This document shows, piece by piece, positions 22,495 through 31,351 of a DNA stretch of 44,392 nucleotides. Positions within the stretch are counted from its first letter, which is position 1. The number at the start of each line of letters is the position of its first letter. The stretch is from Sneathiellales bacterium (GTDB lineage Bacteria; Pseudomonadota; Alphaproteobacteria; Minwuiales; Minwuiaceae): assembly GCA_026992315.1 (NCBI GenBank), contig JALXAG010000200.1, forward strand, positions 1 to 44,392, in the 5' to 3' direction. The position numbers and the translations under genes are program-made. The notes beneath the pieces are model-generated. The model saw only the letters and a list, made by a program, of their open reading frames with translations, did no database searches and was not told where the DNA came from.

Positions 22495-23256
22495 TCAGTG
22501 GTCGACCCGGGCCCAAACCCGCCGGTAGATCCCGTAGAGGAGGCCGATCAGGATCACGAGAAAGATCACGACGCGAAGCCCGATCCTCTTGCGTTCCTCC
22601 ATCTTCGGCTCGGCGGCCCAGGACAGGAAGTTGACAACGTCCTTGGCCATCTGCTCAACCGTCGCCGGCGTGCCGTCAGCATATTCGACGGCATCCTCGC
22701 TCAATGGCGGCGGCATGGCAATCACATTCCCCGGAAAGGCACTATTGTAATGGCCGCCTTCGGGAACGGTGAAGCCGTCCGGAGCCTCTTCATATCCTGT
22801 AAGGATAGAATAGACATAATCCTCCCGTCCGCGTCGCGCTTTCACGATCAGGGAAAGATCGGGGGGCACCGCCCCGCCATTGGCGGCCGCAGCAGCCTTT
22901 TCATTCGGGAATGGCGAGGGGAAATAATCGTAAGGCGCGCCCGGACGGGTGAACATCTCGCCCTCCTCGTCCGGCCCGTCCTCGAACTCGTATTCGGCGG
23001 CGATCTTCTTGACCTGATCCATGGTGAAGCCGAGATCGGTCAGGGTGCGGAAGGCAACCCGCTTCAGCCCATGACAAGAGGCGCAGACCTGCTGATAGAC
23101 CTGCAGCCCCCGCTGCAGCGATGCCCGGTCATAGGTGCCGAAAATGCCATCCTGCGGCCAATCGAGACGCTTGATATGCCCGCCTTCCGACGCCATGGCA
23201 GGTGCCGCCGTCACAACACCGAGCGAAAGCGCGGCTGTCAGAAAGAATTTACGCAT
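22495..23256 (-). CDS. cytochrome c1
   Basis: Signal [40 protein letters not shown] heme site; C-terminal TM anchor. Start at 23256 overlaps cytochrome b end. Confidence 0.93.
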   Translation of the reverse strand: MRKFFLTAALSLGVVTAAPAMASEGGHIKRLDWPQDGIFGTYDRASLQRGLQVYQQVCASCHGLKRVAFRTLTDLGFTMDQVKKIAAEYEFEDGPDEEGEMFTRPGAPYDYFPSPFPNEKAAAAANGGAVPPDLSLIVKARRGREDYVYSILTGYEEAPDGFTVPEGGHYNSAFPGNVIAMPPPLSEDAVEYADGTPATVEQMAKDVVNFLSWAAEPKMEERKRIGLRVVIFLVILIGLLYGIYRRVWARVDH

Positions 23257-24484
23257 CTGCGCTCTCCTTCGCTTTCTTGTCTGCCAGAACGGCATCGTGG
23301 ATGCTGGCTGGCACCGGCAGCGGTTTTTCGAACCAGCCGACCAGCGGCATGATGACCAGGAAGTGCAGGAAGTAATAGGCCGTTGCCAGGCGTCCAATCA
23401 GAATCAAGGCTCCTTCCGGCGGTTGCGAACCGACATAGCCCAGCACCAGGCAATCGAACACCAGCACCCAGAACCACCACTTGTAGACGGGGCGGAAACG
23501 GGCCGAACGGACCTTCGAAGTATCCAGCCAGGGAATGACGAACAGCACCAGAATGGCACCGAACATCAACAACACGCCGCCCAGTTTGTCCGGCACCGCA
23601 CGCAGGATGGCATAGAAGGGCAGGAAGTACCATTCAGGCACGATATGCGGCGGCGTCTTCAGCGGGTTGGCCGGAATGTAATTATCCGGCTCGCCGAAGA
23701 AGTCGGGTGAGTAAAAGATGAAAATCGAGAATACCAGGGCGAACACGGCAAAGCCGAGCATATCCTTGGCGGTGTAATAGGGCTGGAAGGGAATCCAGTC
23801 CTTCTTGCCCTTGATCTCCACCCCCGCCGGGTTGTTGGAACCCGAGGTATGAAGCGCCCACAGATGCACGACCACGGCACCCAGAATGACGAAAGGCAGC
23901 AGGTAATGCAGGCTGAAGAAACGGTTCAGGGTCGGATTGCCGACAGTGAATCCCCCCCACAGCCAGGTCACCAGGGCTTCGCCGATCACGGGAAAGGCGG
24001 AAAACAGATTGGTGATCACCGTCGCGCCCCAGAAGCTCATCTGTCCCCAGGGCAGCACATAGCCCATGAAGGCGGTCGCCATCATCAGCAGCAGGATAAC
24101 CAGGCCGATCATCCAGATCAGCTCGCGCGGCTGCTTGTAGGAGCCGTAATAGAGTCCGCGGAAGATGTGAATATAGACGGCGATAAAGAACATCGAGGCG
24201 CCATTGGCATGCATATAGCGCATCAGCCAGCCATAGTTGACGTCACGCATGATTTTCTCGACCGAATCGAAAGCAAGCTCCGTATTCGGCGTATAATGCA
24301 TTACCAGCACGACACCGGTGATGATCTGCAGCATCAGGATGATGCCTGCCAGCGAACCGAACGTGTACCACCAGTTGAGATTTTTCGGCACCTGATACTC
24401 ATAGAGTTCATGGTGCATCATCGAAAAAATCGGCAAGCGGCGATCTATCCACTTGACGATCTTACTATTGGTTTGAAAAGCCAT
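23249..24484 (-). CDS. petB: cytochrome b of the bc1 complex
   Basis: 411 aa; [62 protein letters not shown]. Confidence 0.97.
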   Translation of the reverse strand: MAFQTNSKIVKWIDRRLPIFSMMHHELYEYQVPKNLNWWYTFGSLAGIILMLQIITGVVLVMHYTPNTELAFDSVEKIMRDVNYGWLMRYMHANGASMFFIAVYIHIFRGLYYGSYKQPRELIWMIGLVILLLMMATAFMGYVLPWGQMSFWGATVITNLFSAFPVIGEALVTWLWGGFTVGNPTLNRFFSLHYLLPFVILGAVVVHLWALHTSGSNNPAGVEIKGKKDWIPFQPYYTAKDMLGFAVFALVFSIFIFYSPDFFGEPDNYIPANPLKTPPHIVPEWYFLPFYAILRAVPDKLGGVLLMFGAILVLFVIPWLDTSKVRSARFRPVYKWWFWVLVFDCLVLGYVGSQPPEGALILIGRLATAYYFLHFLVIMPLVGWFEKPLPVPASIHDAVLADKKAKESADA

Positions 24485-24497
24485 TTCTTGCCGTCCC

Positions 24498-25034
24498 TCA
24501 GCCGATCTTGATCAATGTATCGCTCAAAAACTTATATGGCGGCAGATACAGATTTTTGGGCGCCGGTCCCTTGCGGATACGCGCGGCCGTATCGTAATGC
24601 GATCCATGGCAGGGGCAGAACCATCCGCCATAATCACCCTGATAACGCAAGGGAATGCAGCCCAGATGGGTGCAGATGCCGATAACGATCAGCCACTCGG
24701 GCCGCTGCACACGGGCGGCATCGGTTTCCGGATCGATCAGATCGGGATTGTTGTCATCGGCACGGGCCTTGGCGATTTCCTCTTCGGTCCGGTGACGGAT
24801 GAAGATCGGCTTGCCGCGCCAGGTCGCCGTGATTTCCTGACCGACGGGAATGCCGGAAATATCGATCTCGGCCGAAGACAACGCCAGCACATCGGCCGAC
24901 GGATTCATCTGGTCGATGAACGGCCACGCCGCCCCTGCTATGCCGACACCGGCGAAGGCCGTTGTCGCAATCGTAAGGAAATCGCGCCGTTCGACGCCTT
25001 CCCCCTTGCTTTCATCCGGATTTGTCGCAGCCAT
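24498..25034 (-). CDS. petA: ubiquinol-cytochrome c reductase Rieske iron-sulfur subunit
   Basis: [40 protein letters not shown] and CPCHGSHYD cluster ligands. Confidence 0.97.
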   Translation of the reverse strand: MAATNPDESKGEGVERRDFLTIATTAFAGVGIAGAAWPFIDQMNPSADVLALSSAEIDISGIPVGQEITATWRGKPIFIRHRTEEEIAKARADDNNPDLIDPETDAARVQRPEWLIVIGICTHLGCIPLRYQGDYGGWFCPCHGSHYDTAARIRKGPAPKNLYLPPYKFLSDTLIKIG

Positions 25035-25205
25035 TTTGTCCTACCTAAATGATGCGTTGGTGATTCCACGCGCGGAGTATTTGCACTTTCCATGGGGATT
25101 GTCTACCCAAATGGCGCAAACGGGCGAACCACACCGCCGCTCAAGCGGCCGGTGTTTTCTGCCCGGTGCAGCCTTGTTATCACAGGATAGTTAATCGTTT
25201 CAACA

Positions 25206-25667
25206 ATGCGCCTCGCTCTCTATCAACCGGACATGCCCGCCAATCTGGGCACCGTCATCCGCTCCGCCGCCTGTCTCGGCATCGCCGTCGATATCATCGA
25301 GCCCTGCGGCTTTCCCCTCGATCACCGGGCGCTGAAACGGGCCCTGATGGATTATGCCGATGCCGCGACCATCACCCGGCACCGCAATTTTACGGAATTC
25401 ATGGCTGCCCGCCCGGGCAGGGTCATCCTGCTGAGCACCCGCGCCGCCACCCCCTATTGCGATTTCGCTTTCAGTCGGGAAGATACCCTGCTGCTGGGCC
25501 GTGAAAGCGCCGGCGTGCCCGAGGAAGTACACCGACAGGCCGATTGCCGCGTCATTATTCCGATGCGCCGCGGGATGCGATCCCTTAATATCGCCCAGGC
25601 GGCGGCGATGGTTCTGGGCGAGGCCATGCGCCAGACCGGCGCATTTGGGCGAATGGGAGATGCTTGA
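25206..25667 (+). CDS. trmL: tRNA (cytidine(34)-2'-O)-methyltransferase
   Basis: MRLALYQPDMPANLGTVIRSAACLGIAVDIIEPCGFP, LLLGRESAGVPEEV, RSLNIAQAAAMVLGEA (SPOUT). Confidence 0.93.
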   Translation: MRLALYQPDMPANLGTVIRSAACLGIAVDIIEPCGFPLDHRALKRALMDYADAATITRHRNFTEFMAARPGRVILLSTRAATPYCDFAFSREDTLLLGRESAGVPEEVHRQADCRVIIPMRRGMRSLNIAQAAAMVLGEAMRQTGAFGRMGDA

Positions 25668-25670
25668 GGC

Positions 25671-26516
25671 ATGGCGGAAACACAAAAACAGCAACAGGCG
25701 AAAGAGTGGTTCGAAAGCTTAAGGGAACGCATCTGCGCCGCCTTCGAGAAAATCGAGGATGACTATGACGGACCGCTGAGCGACCGCCCGGCCGGGCGTT
25801 TCAGCCGCCGCCCCTGGGATCGCAAGGACGGCGGCGGCGGTGTCAGCGCCGTGATGCGCGGGCGCGTTTTCGAAAAGGTCGGCGTCAATGTCTCCACCGT
25901 CTGGGGAACGTTTTCGGAGGAATTCCGCAGCCGCATTCCCGGCGCCGAAAAGGACGGGCGCTTCTGGGCCAGCGGCATATCGCTGGTTGCGCATATGCAA
26001 TCGCCCCTGGTGCCCGCGGTGCATATGAACACCCGTCACATCGTCACCGGCAAATCGTGGTTCGGCGGCGGCGCCGACCTGACCCCGGCCTATCCGGATG
26101 AAGAGGATACCAGGCATTTCCATGCGGTGCTGAAATCGGCCTGCGATCGCCACGATGCCGATTATTACCCGCGTTTCAAGCAATGGTGCGACGAATATTT
26201 CTTCCTGCCGCACCGTAACGAGCCCCGCGGCGTCGGCGGTATTTTCTACGATTATCTCGACACCGGCGACTGGGATGCCGATTTCGCCTTCACCCGCGAT
26301 GTCGGCCTGGCCTTTCTGGAAGCCTACGAGCACATCGTCCGCCGCCATATGAACACGCCATGGACGGCACAACAACGCGAACATCTGCTGGTGCGCCGCG
26401 GGCGTTATGTCGAATTCAACCTGCTTTACGACCGGGGCACGCAATTCGGCCTGAAGACCGGCGGCAATACCGACGCCATTCTGATGTCCATGCCGCCGGA
26501 GGTGAAATGGCCGTAG
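25671..26516 (+). CDS. hemF: oxygen-dependent coproporphyrinogen III oxidase
   Basis: 281 aa; [91 protein letters not shown]. Confidence 0.97.
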   Translation: MAETQKQQQAKEWFESLRERICAAFEKIEDDYDGPLSDRPAGRFSRRPWDRKDGGGGVSAVMRGRVFEKVGVNVSTVWGTFSEEFRSRIPGAEKDGRFWASGISLVAHMQSPLVPAVHMNTRHIVTGKSWFGGGADLTPAYPDEEDTRHFHAVLKSACDRHDADYYPRFKQWCDEYFFLPHRNEPRGVGGIFYDYLDTGDWDADFAFTRDVGLAFLEAYEHIVRRHMNTPWTAQQREHLLVRRGRYVEFNLLYDRGTQFGLKTGGNTDAILMSMPPEVKWP

Positions 26517-26525
26517 CCCGACCCG

Positions 26526-27758
26526 TCAGCGACTGGTAGCGAGTTCCTCGGCCAACCTGCCGAGGCAGGCATCGCGCTCCGGCGTGAAATCCCGTTCCGC
26601 CCACCAGGCCTCGACCCGGCGCAAGGCCGAACCGAGTGCAGGGCCGGGCACGGCACCGGCGGCAAGGGCATCCCGCCCCGATAAGGGGAAAAGCGGCGGG
26701 GTAAAGACGACGATATCCCGGCGCAGCGCCAGAAACCGCCGTTGTTCCGCCTGCCCTTCCATCCCTGCGGCACAGAAGGCCAGCGCATCGGCAACCGCCG
26801 GAGCGCCATGGAAATAGGCCAGCCGCCTCAGCCGCGCCTCGTCTGCCAATGCCCTGCAGCCGGTTGCGATCACCGGCAGGGAGGCCAGCAGCCGGCGGCG
26901 ATTGCGGTTGGACAGGCGCAGCCTTTCGCCGATCGTGCGACGGCAGGCTTCCTCAGCCGGCAACAGAGCACCGAAACGGGCCAGCGCATCGATGCCGTCC
27001 TCGTTATCGAGCGCGGTAATATCGCGCACCCGCACCCGGGGCAGCACAACGGCAAGGACGCCGCATTCCTCCATCAGGCGCACGCTTGCCGCCGGGGCGG
27101 GGGCGGCCAGCAGCTTCAGCCACTCCGCATGGATTCTCTCCCGGCTGAGGCGGCGCATGCCCGGGGCATGGCGCGCACAGGCTTCCAGGGCCTTGCTGTC
27201 GGCATCGCCCCGCCCGTACCAGGCATGAAAACGAAAGAAGCGCAGAATGCGCAGATAATCCTCGCGGATGCGGGCCTCGGCATCGCCGATGAAACGGATG
27301 CGCCGGGCCTCGATATCCGCCAGACCGCCGACATAATCGTAGATGCTGCCGTCGCGGTCCATATACAGGGCGTTCATGGTGAAATCGCGCCGGGTGGCGT
27401 CTTCCTCCCAGCGCCGGGAGAAACGCACGACGGCATGACGGCCGTCGGTGCGGATATCGGCGCGCAGGGTCGTGACTTCATAGACCCGCCCTTCCCGCAC
27501 GGCCGTGACCGTGCCGTGCGCGATACCGGTGGGAATAACCCTAAAACCCGCCGCGGACAGACGCTGCATCACCTCCTGCGGCGCAAGCGGCGTGGCGATA
27601 TCGATATCGGCTCCCGCCTCTTCCCGCTGCAGCAATACATCGCGGACACAACCGCCGACGAAACGCGCCTGCTCCTCCAGCGCCGCCCAAAGGCGGGCGG
27701 CCGTCTCCTCCGCCATCCAGGGGCGGGGCGGGATCCGCAGAACGGCTTCCGCCTTCAC
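26526..27758 (-). CDS. CCA tRNA nucleotidyltransferase / poly(A) polymerase family
   Basis: 410 aa; RFVGGCVRDVLLQREEAGADIDIATPL, RRDFTMNALYMDRDGSIYDYVGGLADIEARRIRFIGDAEARIREDYLRILRFFRFHA. Confidence 0.93.
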   Translation of the reverse strand: MKAEAVLRIPPRPWMAEETAARLWAALEEQARFVGGCVRDVLLQREEAGADIDIATPLAPQEVMQRLSAAGFRVIPTGIAHGTVTAVREGRVYEVTTLRADIRTDGRHAVVRFSRRWEEDATRRDFTMNALYMDRDGSIYDYVGGLADIEARRIRFIGDAEARIREDYLRILRFFRFHAWYGRGDADSKALEACARHAPGMRRLSRERIHAEWLKLLAAPAPAASVRLMEECGVLAVVLPRVRVRDITALDNEDGIDALARFGALLPAEEACRRTIGERLRLSNRNRRRLLASLPVIATGCRALADEARLRRLAYFHGAPAVADALAFCAAGMEGQAEQRRFLALRRDIVVFTPPLFPLSGRDALAAGAVPGPALGSALRRVEAWWAERDFTPERDACLGRLAEELATSR

Positions 27759-28015
27759 GGCCTGCTTTCGGCAGGAACGATCCTGCCATTTTCCACATGG
27801 GGCGGAATATAGGTATTGGCGATGCTGTCACCTTCGCTGAAGCGCAGCGCCAGCAAGGAGCCGATGGACAACATCGCCCCGATGGTCGCCAGGACCAGAA
27901 TATGAATGCGCTTTTCCGGCATTCGGCTCATCATCCGGGCAATGAGCAGAAAGAGGCCATAGGCGATGAATGGCAGCAGAAAGGGCAGTGCCGTCAGCAG
28001 GAAGGTCCTGAACAT
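27755..28015 (-). CDS. small membrane protein (DUF6111-like)
   Basis: 86 aa from MFRTFLLTALPFLLPFIAYGLFLLIARM; two TM helices; coupled between NUDIX and CCA genes. Confidence 0.6.
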   Translation of the reverse strand: MFRTFLLTALPFLLPFIAYGLFLLIARMMSRMPEKRIHILVLATIGAMLSIGSLLALRFSEGDSIANTYIPPHVENGRIVPAESRP

Positions 28016-28656
28016 AAGTCTCCGATCCTGTGGCTGAGATTGACGAGCATGCCCGCCGTCGCGCCCCAGATATAATATTCGCCATAAGGCATGGCGTACC
28101 ATTGCCGCCGCCGCCCATGTTTCCAGCCGCTGTGACAGACATGGTTGGCCGGATTCATCACAAAGGACAGCGGCACCTCGAACACCTCCGACACCTCGCC
28201 CGGGTCGGGGGCGAGCGGGAATCCCGGTGCGAGAAAACCCAGAACCGGCGTAACCGCAAAGCCCGTCGACGTTTCGTATATATCGAGAATGCCCGCCGGT
28301 TCGATCCAGTCGCGGGTGATTCCGGTCTCCTCCTCGGTTTCGCGCAGGGCGGTGGCGATGACATCCGCATCATCCTCCTCCACCCGGCCGCCGGGAAAGG
28401 CGATCTGCCCGGCATGGGCCTTCAGATGGGCCGTGCGCCGGGTCAGCAGAACCGCTGGCTCATCCGGGTAATCGATGATCGGCACCAGCACCGCCGCCGG
28501 TTTCAGCACCCGTCCCGTACCCGGATGAAGTTCGGGGTTGAGATGGAAATCGCTTCTCGGTGCCGCCGGATCCGGCCCCGCCGCCAGGCGTTCGCGCAGC
28601 CTGCGGCGGAATTCGCCCTGCCGCGCTGCCTGTCCGCACCGCTTCGGATCGTTCAT
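27994..28656 (-). CDS. NUDIX hydrolase, CoA pyrophosphatase-like
   Basis: 220 aa; IAFPGGRVEEDDADVIATALRETEEETGI; VLLTRRTAHLKAHAGQIAFPGG. Confidence 0.9.
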   Translation of the reverse strand: MNDPKRCGQAARQGEFRRRLRERLAAGPDPAAPRSDFHLNPELHPGTGRVLKPAAVLVPIIDYPDEPAVLLTRRTAHLKAHAGQIAFPGGRVEEDDADVIATALRETEEETGITRDWIEPAGILDIYETSTGFAVTPVLGFLAPGFPLAPDPGEVSEVFEVPLSFVMNPANHVCHSGWKHGRRRQWYAMPYGEYYIWGATAGMLVNLSHRIGDLCSGPSC

Positions 28657-28701
28657 GCCGGCACCGCCCCGTTTCCATCACAAGCCATCATCGCCGCTCC
28701 C

Positions 28702-29286
28702 TCACCCATCCGCATCGTCAGGGCTGCCCAGTGCGTAAAACACGCCGCAGCTCGTCACCCCCAGAACGGGCCTGCCATCGATATGGCGTTCCGTGGCCAT
28801 TTCCACAAGATCGTAAAAAACGGAACGGACGATCAGCGCATCCAGATTGCCGCGCACACGGATCAAAGGCACCGGTTCGCCGCGCCTGCCGTCCTGCTCG
28901 ACGCGCAGCGGATGATCCGGGCCCAGAACGATGACATCGTCGACATTGGTGCGGAACAGGATCTGGCGTTCGTCCCCCTGATCGCGGGTGAACATTTCAA
29001 CGGCAAAAAACGGCGCGACATCGACCTGGATGCCGACCTTCTCGACCGGCGTCACCAGAAAGTAATCGTCCCCTTCCCGTTTCAGAACGCTGGAAAACAA
29101 CCTGACCATGGCCTTGCGCCCGATCGGCGAGCCCATGTAATACCACTGTCCGTCGCGGGCGATGCGCATGTCGATATCGCCGCAGAAGGGCGGATTCCAT
29201 TTATCGACCGGCGGCAGGGACTTGCCGTCCTGATCCGCCAGCAGCGCCGCCAGGCGATTGGGATCGAATGCCGGTTGCTTGTTCAT
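28702..29286 (-). CDS. DUF1285 domain-containing protein
   Basis: 194 aa; PPVDKWNPPFCGDIDMRIARDGQWYYMGSPIGRKAMVRLFSSVLKREGDDYFLVTPVEKVGIQVDVAPFFAVEM. Confidence 0.85.
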   Translation of the reverse strand: MNKQPAFDPNRLAALLADQDGKSLPPVDKWNPPFCGDIDMRIARDGQWYYMGSPIGRKAMVRLFSSVLKREGDDYFLVTPVEKVGIQVDVAPFFAVEMFTRDQGDERQILFRTNVDDVIVLGPDHPLRVEQDGRRGEPVPLIRVRGNLDALIVRSVFYDLVEMATERHIDGRPVLGVTSCGVFYALGSPDDADG

Positions 29287-29393
29287 CTGATCCTCGGTTC
29301 TTCTTCAGGGGCCTGTCACGACAAAACCACCACATAATCGCCACGATCCCCTCACAGGCTGGGACCATGCCTCCGGGAGGGGGCAAGAGAGCC

Positions 29394-29423
29394 TTGGCGA
29401 CTTTTCCGTCAAACACTTATATA
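29394..29423 (+). promoter_or_regulatory. candidate promoter immediately upstream of the MoxR gene
   Basis: TTGGCG (29394-29399), 18-nt spacer, TATATA (29418-29423), or TATACT at 29420-29425; only 7-9 nt before the ATG. Confidence 0.35.
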
Positions 29424-29432
29424 CTGATTCTC

Positions 29433-30452
29433 ATGCGAACGGTAACCGATACGCCCCCGCCATTGCCTGAACGCATAGAAACGCTGGGCGAACGCCTGGG
29501 CGATCTGCGCACCGCACTGGGAAACGTCATCTTCGGGCAGGAACAGGCCATCGATCTGGCGCTGATCGCCATTCTTGCCGGCGGGCATGCCCTGCTGATC
29601 GGCGTGCCGGGCCTGGCCAAGACCCTGCTGGTCGAAAGCCTGGGCCGGGCCTTGTCGCTCAGCCACAAGCGCATTCAGTTCACCCCCGATCTGATGCCCG
29701 CCGACATCATCGGCTCCGAGGTGCTAGAGGAAGGGGAGGACGGGCGGCGCCATTTCCGCTTTATCAAAGGGCCCGTATTCTGCCAGCTTCTGATGGCCGA
29801 TGAAATCAACCGTGCCAGCCCCCGTACCCAATCGGCGCTTCTGCAGGCGATGCAGGAACACGAAATCACCGTCGCCGGGCAGACCCATCCCCTGCCGCGT
29901 CCCTTTCATGTCCTGGCAACGCAGAACCCGCTGGAACAGGAGGGCACCTACCCCCTGCCCGAGGCGCAGCTCGACCGTTTTCTGCTGCAGATCGATGTGG
30001 ATTACCCGGAGCGGGAGGCGGAGCGGCGCATGCTGCTGGCCACCACCGGCACGGAAGAGACGGCGCTGCCGCCGATGCTGAATGCCGCCGAGCTGAGCGA
30101 AGCCCAGCAAATCGTCCGCCGGATGCCCATAGGCAACGCCCTGACGGACGCCATCCTCGATCTGGTGCGCCGTGCCCGCCCCGGTCAGGAAGAATCGGCG
30201 GATATGGCCCGGTACATCGAATGGGGGCCGGGGCCGCGCGCCAGCCAGGCCCTGGCCCTGGCCGTGCGCTGCCGGGCCCTGATGCATGGCCGCCCGGCAC
30301 CGGATATGAGCGATCTTGCCGCCCTGGCCGCGCCGGTGCTGCGCCATCGCATGGCCCTGACCTATGCGGCGCAGGCCGAAGGCATCGCCATTGCCGATAT
30401 CATCGCCCGCCTGCTGCGACATGACGGCGGGGAAGGCCGGGAAAGCCGCTGA
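29433..30452 (+). CDS. MoxR family AAA+ ATPase
   Basis: HALLIGVPGLAKTLLVESLGRALSLSHKRIQFTPDLMPADIIGSEVL; NRASPRTQSALLQAMQEHEITV; TQNPLEQEGTYPLPEAQLDRFLL. Confidence 0.95.
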   Translation: MRTVTDTPPPLPERIETLGERLGDLRTALGNVIFGQEQAIDLALIAILAGGHALLIGVPGLAKTLLVESLGRALSLSHKRIQFTPDLMPADIIGSEVLEEGEDGRRHFRFIKGPVFCQLLMADEINRASPRTQSALLQAMQEHEITVAGQTHPLPRPFHVLATQNPLEQEGTYPLPEAQLDRFLLQIDVDYPEREAERRMLLATTGTEETALPPMLNAAELSEAQQIVRRMPIGNALTDAILDLVRRARPGQEESADMARYIEWGPGPRASQALALAVRCRALMHGRPAPDMSDLAALAAPVLRHRMALTYAAQAEGIAIADIIARLLRHDGGEGRESR

Positions 30453-30475
30453 ACCGCCATGGACCGCCCCCCGCC

Positions 30476-31351
30476 ATGACCGGAAACCTGACCGGCAGCG
30501 AAGCGGCCAGCCTGGCCGCGCATATGGAACCGCTTGTCCTTGCCGCCCGGCGCCTTGCGGCATCCATGGCCCAGGGCCGCCACAACCGCCGCCGCCCCGG
30601 CCCTGGCGAAGGATTTCTTCAGCATCGCCCCTACCGGCCGGGCGATTCGCCGCGCCTGATCGACTGGCGCGCCAGCGCCCGGCACGACCGCCCCTTCATC
30701 CGCGAATACGAATGGGATACCGCCCGGACCCTGTTGCTGTGGCGCGATGGCAGCGCCTCGATGGAGTTTCGCTCTGCCCCAGGGCTGCATAGCAAGAAAG
30801 AACAGGCGGATATTCTGTTGATGGCGCTGAGCATTCTGGCCCTTAACGCCGATGAAAAGGTGTTGTGGCTGGAAGGGGAGAACCGCTGCCCGATACGGCA
30901 TTTCAACGATCTGGCCGCCGCGATCGCCGTCAGCGGACACCAGGCTCCGCTGCCTGCCGCTTCCTTTCCCCTCCGCCCGGGCATGGCGATGGTGCTGGCC
31001 GGCGATTTTCTCGATCCGCTGGAAGAAACCGCAGCGCTTCTCGACCGGCTGAACGCCCGGGGCCTCTGCGGCGTTCTCCTGCAGGTGCTGGACCCGGCCG
31101 AATATACGCTGCCCCATCGCGGGGCGGTATTGTTCGAGGATCCGGAAAGTTCCGCCCGCCTCGGCATCGACAGGGTGCAGGAAGTGGCCGGGCGTTACAG
31201 AACCCGCATGCAGGCCCGTTGCAACAGTTTGCGCACGCTGTGCCGGAACCGGGGCTTCACCGCCCTTCTGCACAGAACCGATCACGCCCTGCCGCCCACC
31301 TTGCTGGCCCTGTACCGGGCCCTTTCCCATGATCGGACGGGCAGGCCATGA
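30476..31351 (+). CDS. DUF58 domain-containing protein
   Basis: 291 aa; EGFLQHRPYRPGDSPRLIDWRASARHDRPFIREYEWDTARTLLLWRDGSASM. Confidence 0.9.
   Translation: MTGNLTGSEAASLAAHMEPLVLAARRLAASMAQGRHNRRRPGPGEGFLQHRPYRPGDSPRLIDWRASARHDRPFIREYEWDTARTLLLWRDGSASMEFRSAPGLHSKKEQADILLMALSILALNADEKVLWLEGENRCPIRHFNDLAAAIAVSGHQAPLPAASFPLRPGMAMVLAGDFLDPLEETAALLDRLNARGLCGVLLQVLDPAEYTLPHRGAVLFEDPESSARLGIDRVQEVAGRYRTRMQARCNSLRTLCRNRGFTALLHRTDHALPPTLLALYRALSHDRTGRP

Noticed and set aside
21472-23352. 626-aa plus-strand ORF
   Set aside because: Antisense to mtnP and cytochrome c1, both clearly identified.
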